NCBI RefSeq assembly: GCF_032854445.1
Contig: NC_088295.1
Location: 18,835,385 to 18,899,384, forward strand
DNA length: 64,000 bases
Origin: Liolophura sinensis
Taxonomy: Eukaryota; Mollusca; Polyplacophora; Chitonida; Chitonidae
Direction of reading: 5' to 3'
Each line of letters opens with the position of its first letter. Position 1 is the stretch's first letter. This document shows, in pieces, positions 11,561 to 23,700 of this stretch. The notes under the pieces were generated by a model, which did not search any database, had not been told where the DNA came from, and saw nothing but the letters and a program-made list of their open reading frames with translations. The position numbers and the translations under genes were made by a program.

Positions 11561-12207
11561 GAATAATGGCCACGTGATGGCCGTCAACCACTCATCACCA
11601 AGGCCTCACAATCAGTGAGGGTGGAGAATAATGGCCACGTGATGGCCGTCAACCACTCATTATCACCAAGGCCTCACAATCAGTGAGGGTGGGGAATAAT
11701 GGCCACGTGATCGCCGTCAAAGACTCATTATCACCAACGCCTCACAATCAGTGAGGGTGGGGAATAACGGCCACGTGATGGCCGTCAACCACTCATAATC
11801 AGTGAGGGTGGGGAATAATGGCCACGTGATCGCCGTCAACCACTCATTATCACCAACGCCTCACAATTAGAGAGGGTGGGGAATAATGGCCACGTGATCG
11901 CCGTCAACCACTCATTATCACCGAGGCCTCACAATCAGCGAGGGTGGGGAATAATGGCCACGTGATTATCACCAAGGCTGCACAATCAGTGAGGGTGGGG
12001 AATAACGGCCACATGATGGCCGTCAACCACTCATTATCACCAAGGCCTCACAATCAGTGAGGGTGGGGAATAATGGCCACGTGATGGCCGTCAACCACTC
12101 ATTATCACCAAGGCCTCACAATCAGTGAGGGTGGGGAATAATGGCCACGTGATCGCCGTCAAAGACTCATTATCACCAACGCCTCACAATCAGTGAGGGT
12201 GGGGAAT
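11561..12207 (+). repeat. 67-bp minisatellite between the BMS1 and HADH 3' ends
   Basis: About ten units of 65-68 bp (one or two shortened) begin GAATAATGGCCACGTGATGG. Each holds CCGTCAACCACTCATTATCA and the palindromic CCTCACAATCAGTGAGG. Nearly every unit carries the E-box CACGTG. The array starts 130 bp after the BMS1 stop codon and ends 600 bp beyond the HADH stop, so it may lie in the 3' UTR of either transcript or between them. Unlike the intronic arrays it shows no match to a neighbouring exon. Confidence 0.92.
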
Positions 12208-12807
12208 CTAAACAATCTCTATCCATGGCTGCTTCAACCCGCACCTTGTGTGCTAGTGAGGAGACGCAAGCAGTTTTAATCACTGGGCAGCCCACTCTCT
12301 TGTGTTCTATCATCAACTTCCATGTTAAATGGTCTGAAGCACCACTTTCAGGATAAAGCGACTTTAAGTTGAAATGCCTAATAAGTGATGTTAGGAAAAA
12401 TCTACTAGGACAATTCTGGCACCTAAGTTTAGAAATACCCTTTATCAAGATCATAAATTTCATAGACCAAGAACGACAATCATTGCCAGTTTTTGGCCAC
12501 TTGTACAAATCATTCAGTAAAACTAATTCAAGACAAACTAAACAAACAAATGTCACACACTGAAGATCAATAACAAATCCCAACATACGAAAATCATCAA
12601 TTTGTGATATTTTTTCATTTATTTCCTGTGTACATGTAGTATATGCATGATTATCAAAGAATATCCTAAAGCAGACATTTCACTGCTTTAGATTTCCCTA
12701 AACAGGATTTTATACATGTATGTTGCAGTAACATTGTTATGGCACTCTGGGTCTGGAATATAAACACAGCTGATGAGGAATTACAAAGCATTAATTTACA
12801 CATGTAG
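12208..12807 (-). other. HADH 3' UTR and flank
   Basis: AT-rich non-coding sequence downstream of the HADH stop. It contains the likely poly-A signal near 12618; no other gene or repeat is recognised. Confidence 0.5.
12618..12623 (-). terminator. Candidate HADH polyadenylation signal AATAAA
   Basis: AATAAA on the minus strand, 185 nt past the HADH stop codon. It is the first canonical hexamer I see there. Only the hexamer and its position support it. Confidence 0.45.
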
Positions 12808-15800
12808 TTATTTCTCATATTTATAGAAGCCTTCTCCACTCTTCCTTCCAAACTTGCCTGATTCCACCAGTCTGTCCAGCAAAGGACTCGGCTCAAACAA
12901 ATGGTTGTCAGGATACTTCCTGTGCCAGCCTAGAATAAATACAATCAAGTATACAGGACTTTATGGAGAGTGTTAACATTTCTTTGGGGACAAAACGTTT
13001 GTATCATTATTTTTTTCCTTGATTGTGCATTACGTTGATGAAGTTTAATGAAGGAGTAAAACTACATGTCCTTGGGAGTAACCCAAGTCTCAGATAGATG
13101 CATACATCTTAAGTTAATCATTAAATTGGAAAATCTGAAGTAAATGCATCGTCTAATAGCCTTACCATCAATTATAAATTTACAGGTATCTAAGCCAACA
13201 TAGTCAGACAGTTCTATAGGTCCCATGGGGTAGCCTGCCCCTAACTTCATGGCTGTATCCACATCCCTGGCACTGGCATCACCTAAGGGTGAACAAAATA
13301 GGTACCTTTAATACTTCGTCCTTTGATGACTGGCATCACAATAGTACGCATTTATGCGTTTTTGTACTCCATATTAAAGAATATTTTTCACTTCTATGTC
13401 AAAAGTGTTTTATGGGTCAAGGACCTAGAGAAAACCACCGCCCTTCACCAAGTACCTGACAACCTTTTCTACCTCAACCCAAGTTGAACTAGTGCGTGCT
13501 GAATTTGAGCTTCCAGCATGCCAAAAGTGACTCAGAGGGCATGTACAGCCTTTGAGCTCATTGGTCAAGCGCAGTGGATAAAATAGATTACAGCTATAGT
13601 GTACTTGGTCTGAAAACAGCACATCTTCTGGATATCAGTGCTCTTTTGTAACACGCCTATATCACGGCATGGAGCAACATTATTAAGTATTGACAAAAAA
13701 TACAAGCATTATACATTAAATGTCACTCATTCAAGTGAAAGTACACATGCACTCAAGTAATTTAATGCCACCAGGCTAAAGTTTAAATCAACTAATCAAC
13801 CAAACAAGATGAAGCTTAAATAATTTCCTCTAATCATCAGATCACCTTTATACAGCTTCCATCAAGTAAAAGAAGTCTAAAGACAACAGAAATTTGACAA
13901 CCTCTAGGTAAGTTATAAACTGACTTCAAACACCTTGGTTAAGATTATGTGGCAGGCTTATCAATCATGCTTTATGAGAACAGCAATCGACTCACCCCTG
14001 TCAACCATTCTGACAGCCTCCATCATGTATGGGACCAGAAGTCTATTCACAATGAAGCCTGGAGTGTCCTGGATGGAATAAAACTACTTGTACAGTCAAA
14101 TCTCAAAAGAAATATTGGATGCCCAGCCTCACATATTTTCACAGATCATTAAGTCAATGTAAAATTTTGAAGTAAACAACCCTGAACCATTGCTCATTTT
14201 CTCAAAGAATATTCAGATAGATGAAACAGAATCACGAAAGATCACTTCAGCAAACAACATGTAATTTACTTCATCTGGAATGCCAGTTTTTGTGACTTTT
14301 TCATGGCTGAATTCTTTCTAATTTTTGCACACACTGTTGTTTTCATATGTCAAAATCTAATCTAGATCTAGCGAAGTGTGCACAAACCAATAAGATTTCT
14401 AATAAATGTAATTAAACTTACTTTACAGTTAACTGTTGCCTTGCCCAGATTTTTGCCAAACTCTAATAATGTATTAAATGTTTCTTCACTTGTTTCTTGT
14501 ATCCGGATGACCTAAAATACAAATACATCAATATCAACATTTAATTTATGTGGTGCTGTATCTGCATGGAAACACTTTCCTCATATTAGATTGACATGAA
14601 AGTTTTTCAACAGACATGCATCAACAAGAAAAATGCCAATATGACACATGCCACATATAACCTGTGCAACAAAAGTTCCCCTAAAACATTGCTTGGTAAA
14701 TCCCAGATATTTGTCCCAGAGCGATCAAATTTTCCACACACTATCCCACTAAAGTTAAAGAGAAAGAGAGCACCTGACTAATGTTTATGATCACTGGAAA
14801 TATGTGAAGTATTTTAAACTGGCATTTAATATTTTTTTAGATTCTTTTTCAACCGAGGAAAAGTTTAGTGAAACCTTGTCTTGACACAGCTTCAGCATGT
14901 CTCCATTATCAAGGGCAAGCTGATGTAGCGTTTTACTCTAGCTCTCTAATGTCAAAGATATTTTCGGCCTAATAGTCTAAGTAGTAGCCTATGGCAGATA
15001 GAAGTTGTGGACTTCCGCGATGAAGGTCCAAGTGATAATATGGTTTTCTCGGAAACTGGACATACTGGAAGAATGTTCTTCCACTGCGTGAACTGTTTGA
15101 TACACGGATACCCGTGGCCTACTACACCGAACTCCAGCAACCCTGTTTTAATAGCATAGCTGCAGATGCATGGCCGGGAAATTCCTGGATCAGGTCGTGG
15201 CCTAGGGAGGGATTGTGCTGGCCATTTTGACCCCAAGTAAGTGTTTATAATATTACAACGGGATCATACTCGTACAAATGTAAGTACCACTGAGGCATTC
15301 AACTGTTTGCTGGATTTTATGCTTCAATTTTTTAGCGGTGACTTCTAAGAAGAGAGCAACGCTGATCTAGTTATCAGCAAATTGCACCTCAGCTTGAACG
15401 CTGTGTTTCAACAGTTTTAATGTGTTTCATAAAAGAAAACACAAAAAACCTCCTTGAATGTGAGAAAGACAAGGAGCAAACCTAAATTCTTCAGCTGTAT
15501 AAATGCAGAGAAAAAATTATACTGTAAGACTTCTATCTATTGTAATCATTGTCCAACGAGATGGGGTCTTCTCGTTCCCATGTATAAAGCTTCGCAATCC
15601 CTAATGAATTCTGCATTGACTCTGACATTTGTTAATTAGAAACTGCTGACTAAACACTAAAATGAACGACAAGAATGTATTTGGGGAGATGAATGGGGTT
15701 TGTGTCAAGACGGTATGCTACTCTCTGACATAACTTGTGATACCATCGCTGAATATTAAACGGCTTGTAAATCAACTGATTTTACTTCTGTGGTGGTCCG

Positions 15801-18800
15801 TAAATGATACACACCTGCCACACACCACTTTTGTGAAATGGCCCTTCAGCTACAAATAACTAAATCGTTATGAACGATCCCAAATAATGTCTTATGTAGT
15901 AGTTTTGTGTTATCATATGTCACTTCATGGGGTGAATGGGTAAAGGCTACATCACACCTTAAGCCACTCAACCTGATAGCAACATGTTACATGTTTGATT
16001 GGATAAAATTCTCCAGCTGCCTCCACTCACAATGCCAATTGTGCAGTATTGTCATTTTGTTCTACATGTTATTTGGTGAAATCTCATTAAAACAATAAAG
16101 TGTGATATGTTATAGAAGCTTGAGTATCCTGCTTTCAATTTAAATATGCTTTAGCCAGGTGCTGTCTTATCCTTTAACAGACATTACAAGATTTATCCTC
16201 TAGATACATTTGTGCCCCAAATAAGCAGCACCCCCGTCACCTCCAGGAGCTTCATGACAGGGACGGGGTTAAAGAAATGTAAGCCACCAAATTTGTCCTT
16301 CCTCTCCGTGGCTACTGCTATCTCACCAATAGGCAAAGACGAGGTGTTGCTGGTGAATATGGTGTGGCTGAGGAACAAAGCATAGGATATTTATTAATAA
16401 CAGCAAGCTTGGCCTGTGGTAGTAAAACACTAAACAAACCATGATTATGTGTGAAAGGTTTTTTGATATTTTACGCCTTTAACATGAATTCCATTATGCT
16501 TCATCTATGCTGCACATCATTTTGAGTGATTTGAATTGCCCAGTTTTGCCAAAACAGTTTGCATATGCCAGTACATGCAAACTGTTATCGCCAACACAAC
16601 ACTCAAGAACAGCAAGTAGATCTGTCTACTGATATAAATCCACTCACGCAGGTGCAGCTTTGTCCAGAGAACTGAACAGTTTCCTCTTGACTTCAATATT
16701 CTCCACAATGGCCTCTATCACCAAGTCAGAGCTGGCTACAGCCTTGACAGCATCTGTGTCTGTACTCAGCCTCCCAGAGTTTCAGTTACAAACTTGTTCT
16801 GGACTGTGGGTAACAGGAAAAAGAAAGCAATTACACTGCCTTACCTTTAGAGGGTTTAGAGCCATAATCAAAAATGAGGCAACACCAGAGATTTTTGGAG
16901 AAAAAACTGACAAGTGCAAATCCTATCACCTTTTGCTATACTTTTACAACAGACCAAATAATTACCTTTCACAAAATGCAGGCTTGTTTGCGCACATTGT
17001 ATCAATCAAAATCAATAATACTATAATTCTCCAACCTCTCTAAATGTTTTGCAAGGTCTTCATTCAAGCATATCTGAAGGCATTATTCTGTGTAGCTTGA
17101 TAAATTTATACTTTGTGTGAAGCCGTGAAATCCAACCAATGTAGTTTTGTCTCCAAAATCAAGAAAATGAGTTTAAATTGCACTGAAAGTTGCTCTTTCA
17201 TAAGCGAAAAAGTTAAGGAATTGGAGTAACAGTCCTAAAATTTATGAAGCGGGCCTCGTAACTATTTTCAATCTTTCAAGTCATTTCAACACTGTAAATA
17301 ATACTGGTGTGAGTCTGATATTTACAAAAAGGCAACTATTTGATCTATTCTATTAAAAAATTATTATTTTATTAGTAAAAACGAATTTTGCCACAAATCT
17401 CCTGGACTCCCTCTGTGACATTAATAACATGGCAGTCAGGGTTTATGAGAGCTCAGAATAAACCACATCCACCCAAAGTTTCTACAGACACCCAACACAG
17501 ATCAACATCAATTTTTATAAGAGAGATTTATATCTTGACTCACACTTTACTCAAATGTATTTTCATTTAATACAGTGTCACAAGTGTCCGGTTTATCGCT
17601 GGAGGAAACTGAACACAGCTAAATATTTATTAACATTATTTCAGTTTCCAAGCATGATGCCCCATCCTGTCACAGAATATGGACACAAGGCCTACAAGTA
17701 CTTTTTCCTTCAGCTGATCACCATGTTGAAAAGATGCCAAGATTGCCGTCCTTGAAGCTTTTAATAGGTGTTAGCTGATATCCCAGTTCTCAGACACTGC
17801 AATATACATCTAATATCCTCCAGGTGTAAACCCCTAGCTCAAACACAGGGACCTAGATGTGAACACTCAAGCTCGTGGCCCCAACATTTATATTAATTTG
17901 ATATCCTTGATCCAAAACTGAAACCTCATTTCATTTAACAACAAGAAAAATTAGAAAATCAAGCTTTTCTGGTTTTCAACCAGCAGATAGCTGGCTACAG
18001 TCATATAAGTCAAATATTCCAGAGCACCAATCAAATAAAATAATAGTATGAATGTTTTCCCTATAACATATTATATACTCGACACAATTTAAAACTGAAT
18101 TCCCGAACAATGATAACTTAAAAGCAGAGAATTAAAGTGCTTCTAACACTGACACAAATCTGAAGTTGTGCAAACTACTTCACCGCGTCCACGAAATAGG
18201 AGAGCACATATATGCATGCATGTGTCCTTGGTGAATACTTGCCGAATCGTCTTCAAACTTCTTCTTTGCAACCCGCTGAAGACTCTTCTGGATATTGCCT
18301 TTCGCCTTCTCCACAATATCCTGAGACATGTCCACCATGGTTACCTCGTGGCCAGTCTGAGCTGCCACCTGAACAAAGGTAAACTTGTAGTAAATATACA
18401 TGTTCTTTCATCAATACCACTTCAATTTTGGACACACATTCAAAACACATTATGACCAATGCAGGGTGGGGTTGGGGGGTGGTGGTTGGAAGTGGGGTGG
18501 GTGGATGGGGGTGGGGGGTGTTGGTGGGGGGGTGGGGGTGGACTTTCCAATGGGGTTGGGGGGGGTGGAGAGCAGCATATGTTCTGCACGCCCCCCTCCC
18601 AAACTCAATTTTCGAAAAATATACAACAGTAAATGTTCATTACTTTTTTCCCTGTTATGAATAACTGTTGTGAAAACATTTCTTTTAATTTGTTCAAATT
18701 AACCCATTAATTTTCTAGGTCAGATATTTTAACCTCGGGGAAAAAGCATCCATGTCATCACGGGATCTGAAATTTTATAATTTGCAAACTTGGGCAATGT

Positions 18801-20648
18801 AACTCAGCATTCAAACAGAGTGAAAACTCGCATCTATTAATTCCTCCGGAAGATCTCTTATCCTCCAGCACCCAGCAAAACTCAGTGCTGTATTCGCTCT
18901 ATTTTATGGCATATTTTCAGCAAGGCGGGAATCCTTACAAACGATGTTGATGTTTAAAGAGCTACATTGGTGTCAAAACATCTGTTTCTTAAAAGCAAGG
19001 TAAACTGATAAAGACTGGGATTGTCTGAATTGCTTTCCTAAATTGTGAAAATATTGTAGTGGATTAAAACGTATATTGTACACTTCATCAGAGTATACGG
19101 AAACAAAATATTTCTGTCCCTTCCAACTTTGCCTGGTGTGACGTTACTCGCAAACACACGACGTCATCAATCGCTGATGTATATCCACAAATGACGCTGC
19201 CCTTTCAAACACTCTTGGCATCAACCCAGCATAAATGCCTTACTCAACGTCACATCGGCCTAATTAGACGTCATACAGGGAATATTATCACGTTACATCA
19301 GGAAAATGTTACGAACACAGCCGAAGATTTTGTTTTTCAAGGAATCTTCAGTTATATGGGCTAAACAGTGTTATTCATCAAACTCCTATTGAAACATAGT
19401 GTTAGGCTTACTCCGTAGGATTTCTTTCATATCACTGTAATATTTCTTAGCAATTTGTATTTTGACAAGAGAGGCACTTTAATGAAGCCAGGCCTGCATC
19501 ACAAAAGAAGTAAGAATTTAAATATCGAGCATATCTAGGTTTTTATCATAATGTTGGACAGATCCTATCGAATTCCCTTCTACAATTTTGTGGACGCTTC
19601 TAACTCCACGTTCAGAGGATCTGCATTTTAGCACACAAATTTTCAACAGTTTCAAGTTAAGGGCTCCATACATCTGTTTGTATTTAACTGGTTGAAAAAG
19701 CATTTAAAACATGTCTTCGGTCGTCTGGAATCTCAGAGTTTACCGGCCTGGGCAGCCCCTAGACCCTTAAACATTGTTCACTTTATCCGCATGCACTATA
19801 AGAGTAAATATTTCACAACTCACAGTGCTTATCCAAAAACTAAATCTGTGCCAAAATGTGCAGTATAAATCTTATTTATCACAACCTTGAGGATGGATAT
19901 TTTTTCCTCTTAAAACACATTCAAATGCGGGTACAGCTACATAGGGTCCAAGAGCTTCCAAGTTCTTGGCGGCCACTGGACTCTCACCTCATTGGTTGGG
20001 ATAATGCCCCCCCCCCCCCACCCACCACCCCCCCCCCCCCCCCACTTTTCATTTGCTTCCTACACCCCTGTTGATGTTCATTGAGGCAGTCAATCAGCAA
20101 AGAAAACGGTGTGCATGATATCAGTAGGGTTGTTTTTGTACGTCTGTACATATTCTGGTTTATACTTGTAAAGAATAATTTGAGAAATATTGCAATGGTA
20201 AGTTCATACAAGTTAAAATTGGAATCAAGGTGAGACAACTCTGCGTAGCGGTGGTGAACATGGTACTGTGAACTTTGTACCCTAGACGTTCATGTGTAGA
20301 AGCCAGTTTTTAACTATAGAGGTAGTAGCAGATGGAGATAATATTAATATATAGGCCCTGCTTCAGGACACGAGTACGTTGCTGTAGCTAGCTCTTCTGA
20401 ACGGAACAACACTCATCAGAATACTGTATTTTTAATTTAACTTAGTGCATGCCGGCAATACTATCAGTGTCCCCATGAGCACTGCCCGTAACCTGAATTG
20501 TTTTATTTTTGGCTACATCTTTTTTTAGTACCTGTGCTATACCAGCCCCCATCAATCCACTTCCAATGACAGTCAGATGTTTGACGGTGCCATTGCGAAT
20601 TGCAGAAGTCTTCAACCCTCGTGTAATCACAGTGATGCCGCTCGCCAT
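12808..20648 (-). CDS. HADH: Hydroxyacyl-CoA dehydrogenase, mitochondrial (8 exons, complete)
   Basis: Short-chain L-3-hydroxyacyl-CoA dehydrogenase oxidises 3-hydroxyacyl-CoA to 3-ketoacyl-CoA with NAD+ in mitochondrial beta-oxidation. Coding exons in transcript order: 20648-20532, 18368-18239, 16803-16648, 16367-16241, 14511-14422, 14068-13996, 13282-13166, 12929-12808 (stop TAA), about 310 residues against about 314 in vertebrates. Residues 1-20 are basic and hydroxylated, fitting a mitochondrial presequence. The Rossmann motif GSGLMGAG follows (about residues 30-37). The catalytic Ser (TSNTSSL), His ([12 protein letters not shown]) and Glu (KLLEVI) are all present, as are [18 protein letters not shown] and [20 protein letters not shown] in the C-terminal helical domain. 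Exon 16803-16648 reads FVTETLG and then needs one extra base in the G run near 16770-16775 to continue as [10 protein letters not shown]; with it the phases on both sides match. The start ATG at 20648 is the only one ahead of the NAD motif. Confidence 0.95.
14512..16240 (-). other. HADH intron 4
   Basis: 1.7 kb of intron. The part at about 14940-15240 is GC-richer than its surroundings and holds a 94-codon open frame on the minus strand without a recognisable domain; it may be an old repeat. No element ends were found. Confidence 0.4.
17992..18043 (+). mobile_element. SINE family A, 3' fragment
   Basis: CTGGCTACAGTCATATAAGT and CACCAATCAAATAAAAT match the family A 3' end, with a shortened middle. 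Intron 2 of HADH. Confidence 0.5.
18462..18590 (+). repeat. G-rich low-complexity tract in HADH intron 1
   Basis: A run of GGGG/GGGTGGG blocks about 125 bp long with many possible G-quadruplex registers on the + strand, which is the template strand of HADH. Confidence 0.85.
20007..20043 (+). repeat. C-rich homopolymer tract in HADH intron 1
   Basis: Two poly-C runs separated by ACCCACCA make a 37-bp C-rich tract, which is G-rich in the HADH transcript. Its polarity is opposite to that of the tract at 18462. Confidence 0.85.
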
Positions 20649-20711
20649 CTTCTCTGCAACTCCGCTGCTTGACTGTGATCCGACGTCCTACTGAAGTATG
20701 CCGACTGGCTG

Positions 20712-20721
20712 GTCACGTGAC
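20712..20721 (-). promoter_or_regulatory. CLEAR/E-box palindrome GTCACGTGAC upstream of HADH
   Basis: The perfect 10-bp palindrome GTCACGTGAC lies 63 bp upstream of the HADH start codon. It is the consensus bound by TFEB/MITF and USF-type bHLH factors, which control lysosomal and lipid-catabolism genes in animals. Its function here is inferred from sequence and position only. Confidence 0.6.
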
Positions 20722-23700
20722 CCCCCAGTGCTCACCAGCCGAGTCACAAACCATTTGATAACATACGTCATGATACTAGATGCAAATCAGCCTTTGGTAT
20801 TCATCTGTAAATCCCTACGTGTACGAAGAAGTAGGCTATTCATGCATGTAGGCTATACAGTGGCATGCGTCTGCAGCCCTTCACTTAAATGGAACTCGAG
20901 TTCAAATCAAGTTGTGTCAACTTTTAGGTCATTTTTTTCATTGAACAATTCTTTTCAATTTAAGTGCCTGACTATACAACTTTCACCAATAATATCTAAC
21001 GTAGGCTTACAAACCAGGTTTTCTTTAAACCTACGTATACATGTATATCAATAGATGTACTAATGACAGCCCATAGTTTGTAAGGTGTTAGGATAAATAC
21101 ACCTCTACTGATATAGGCTAACTCTTTTTTCCTGTTATAATATAGGCTTATCACAACACAAAAAGTGCATCACAAATATGTAGGCCCAATACTCATTCTA
21201 ACACAAAGTGTACAGTAACAACAAAAGCATCACATCATGGTCACATCAACAAAACAAGCAAAACTGGCTTAACATTTTCTAAATGCTGTAATGTTAGGTT
21301 ATTGTAGCCTCTGTAGACTTCTGTACGAAGTGGTCAAATTATTATCGTTTAACTTCATGCAAATGGTTATCATTTATGATGCCATAGCACAACCCCACAC
21401 TAAATGGACGCTCATGCGCGCATATAGCCAGAGCAAATTTGACATCTCCAGCTCCATAAATCTTGACCTGAAGGTTCATGTAATGTCTGTAATCCAATAT
21501 AATCAGCCTATGATATTAAAAAATATATATTCATCACACTCAAACTTAACAACTTGCTTTAGCATAAAATTACTTATGTCACTTAAAATTAGTCTCCTAA
21601 AATTAGTATGCATGTAGCACCAGTATGCAACAAAAAGCATGTTGTTGTTGGCTATATCTATCATTTATTCCATATGGATTTAAAAATGAACATTAGTATA
21701 AGAACTCTGGTAGCTTATGCTTATTCATCCAACATCAGTTACAAGGTCATTAAAGTCGCCATATATATTGAAGCCAGTACCTAACAATGAATGTGTGTGC
21801 TAAGGTACATGCATTGGTGGATATACCATAGGACTATGTACCAACGCTCATGAGAGAGATCCCTCTATGGAGATCCCTGTCATCAAGCCATACAAACTAT
21901 AATCTTGCGCTGGACTTGAACACATGCCATCAAAGATCTATCCAAAGGACTTTGGATTTCCAAAGACTGTGCCTTTGATAACTCGCAATGGATGTTACAA
22001 ATACAAAATGTAGAATATGGGATTCAAAGAATATTGTCTAGTCTGGACCGTGGAAAAATTAACAGAAGTAATATGGGTCTGTTTGTAGCAGTCTCAGTAA
22101 GAATCTAAATTCATGATCCAGTAATTAAAACATTATCATGAGCAGCAGGCTTCACATCAGAAATATTCTTGTTCAAAACAATTAAAGGCTGATGTTCTCA
22201 AACATTAGCATTTGTGAACTATGTAAACTTGTACATGATTTCATTACAGCAAAACCATATGGTACCAGTTGTTTTTTTGATGCACCCAATAAAAACAATA
22301 ATACAAATAAACAACACAACAGGTATAACAACACCATAAGTGTTCTAAAATTTATTTTATTTCATCAGTTCTGATGTTCGACTGATTTGCTGTGCCCAGG
22401 GTAATGTAGTTTCAGCGTAGCCACACATTTGATGCTCTAGTCAGGTTCTGTTATACACACATACATAAGTTTGTGGGTTTTCTCACTCTCATGATCAATA
22501 TGAAAGATCAAAACTTCTCTCCTATTTCAAATTTTGTAATTTTTATAAACCTTGATTTGTGGTCTTGTGGACCATGTGGTACAGAAATGCAGAGTGAGTT
22601 ATAGTGAGTTGAAATAAACTAGAGACGACTCGGATGTCATATTTGATGTCTACTCAATCTGATCAACAAGTTCTGGTGAAGTGTGTTAGGGTAAATGTAC
22701 ATATATCACAAGTCACAACACTACTTCCTCAACATATTTTGATAAAGCTTTTATGTAAATGTACATGCAAAAATGTGTTCGCCAATAAATGAGATGGGGC
22801 ACAAGATATACATCTGTATGTGTAATTGTTTGGCATTCAGTGTGTTATGGTAAGCCGACTTCAAGAAGAGCAATTAACACTGCCTTAAACCATCTCAGAG
22901 TTTGCAAAGCTGGTGTGCCAGAAACAATCTTTCTCAACACTTAGTTGTCCCCTTCCATTCACATTTCGGTCACTTGTACAGCTAGAGCGCACACAGCTGA
23001 GTTCAACCATGACACTTGGCTGTCACAGTTTAATTATTGTTAGCACTTGCATTTTGAACCTCATGGATGTATCGCTGCAGAAAATCGCTGCATTAATGGA
23101 GCTTTTTGCACAGCACTCACAATCATCGAGACTTCAGTCACCAACATGTCTGTCTACAGGTACAAGCCACAATCCTCGTCACACACACTCTCATCCCCGA
23201 GATGAACGCCACCCTCTGTTGGTTCCAGGCAAGTCACAAAAGAAATATCCCGCAAGCAGATTTCAGACATACAGTAGACTGTCTGGTTAAGGAAAACACT
23301 TGGAAAACAACCTGCCTGAAATCTTCACAAGATGGACCAAGGAAAAAGTAACAGAAATAAGACAGAAATGTGAAGTGGCAAGTCTCCATGCAAATAATCC
23401 ATTAGAAGTTTAACATTAACATGTGGACAACTTTGAACAAGGGACACACCGGTGGACAAGAGCTAACCCCACATCCCATGCTAGAATAAATCTTCTGATT
23501 CTGTGGGAAAATTAAAACATGCTGGCAATCAGTTGGATGGGTTGCTCAATGCATAATGAAGTGTCTGTATTGATATTATCATTTGCAGTACAGGCCCAAT
23601 GTGCAGACAAACTAGCAGACTGCGCTATAAATGGTGCAGGCATGGCCAAGCACAAATCATTCAAATATCTACAAGCTTAATTTCCTATAACTCCTGAGTT

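Noticed and set aside
14952-15236. 94-codon minus-strand open frame in HADH intron 4
   Set aside because: It could be a repeat-derived frame. It does not fit the HADH reading, and exons 4 and 5 join in phase without it.
18400-18660. Gly/Trp-rich open frames at the G-rich tract
   Set aside because: They are direct translations of low-complexity G-rich DNA.
22913-23290. 125-codon open frame in the HADH-PRPSAP gap
   Set aside because: No domain, no plausible splice partners, low-information composition.
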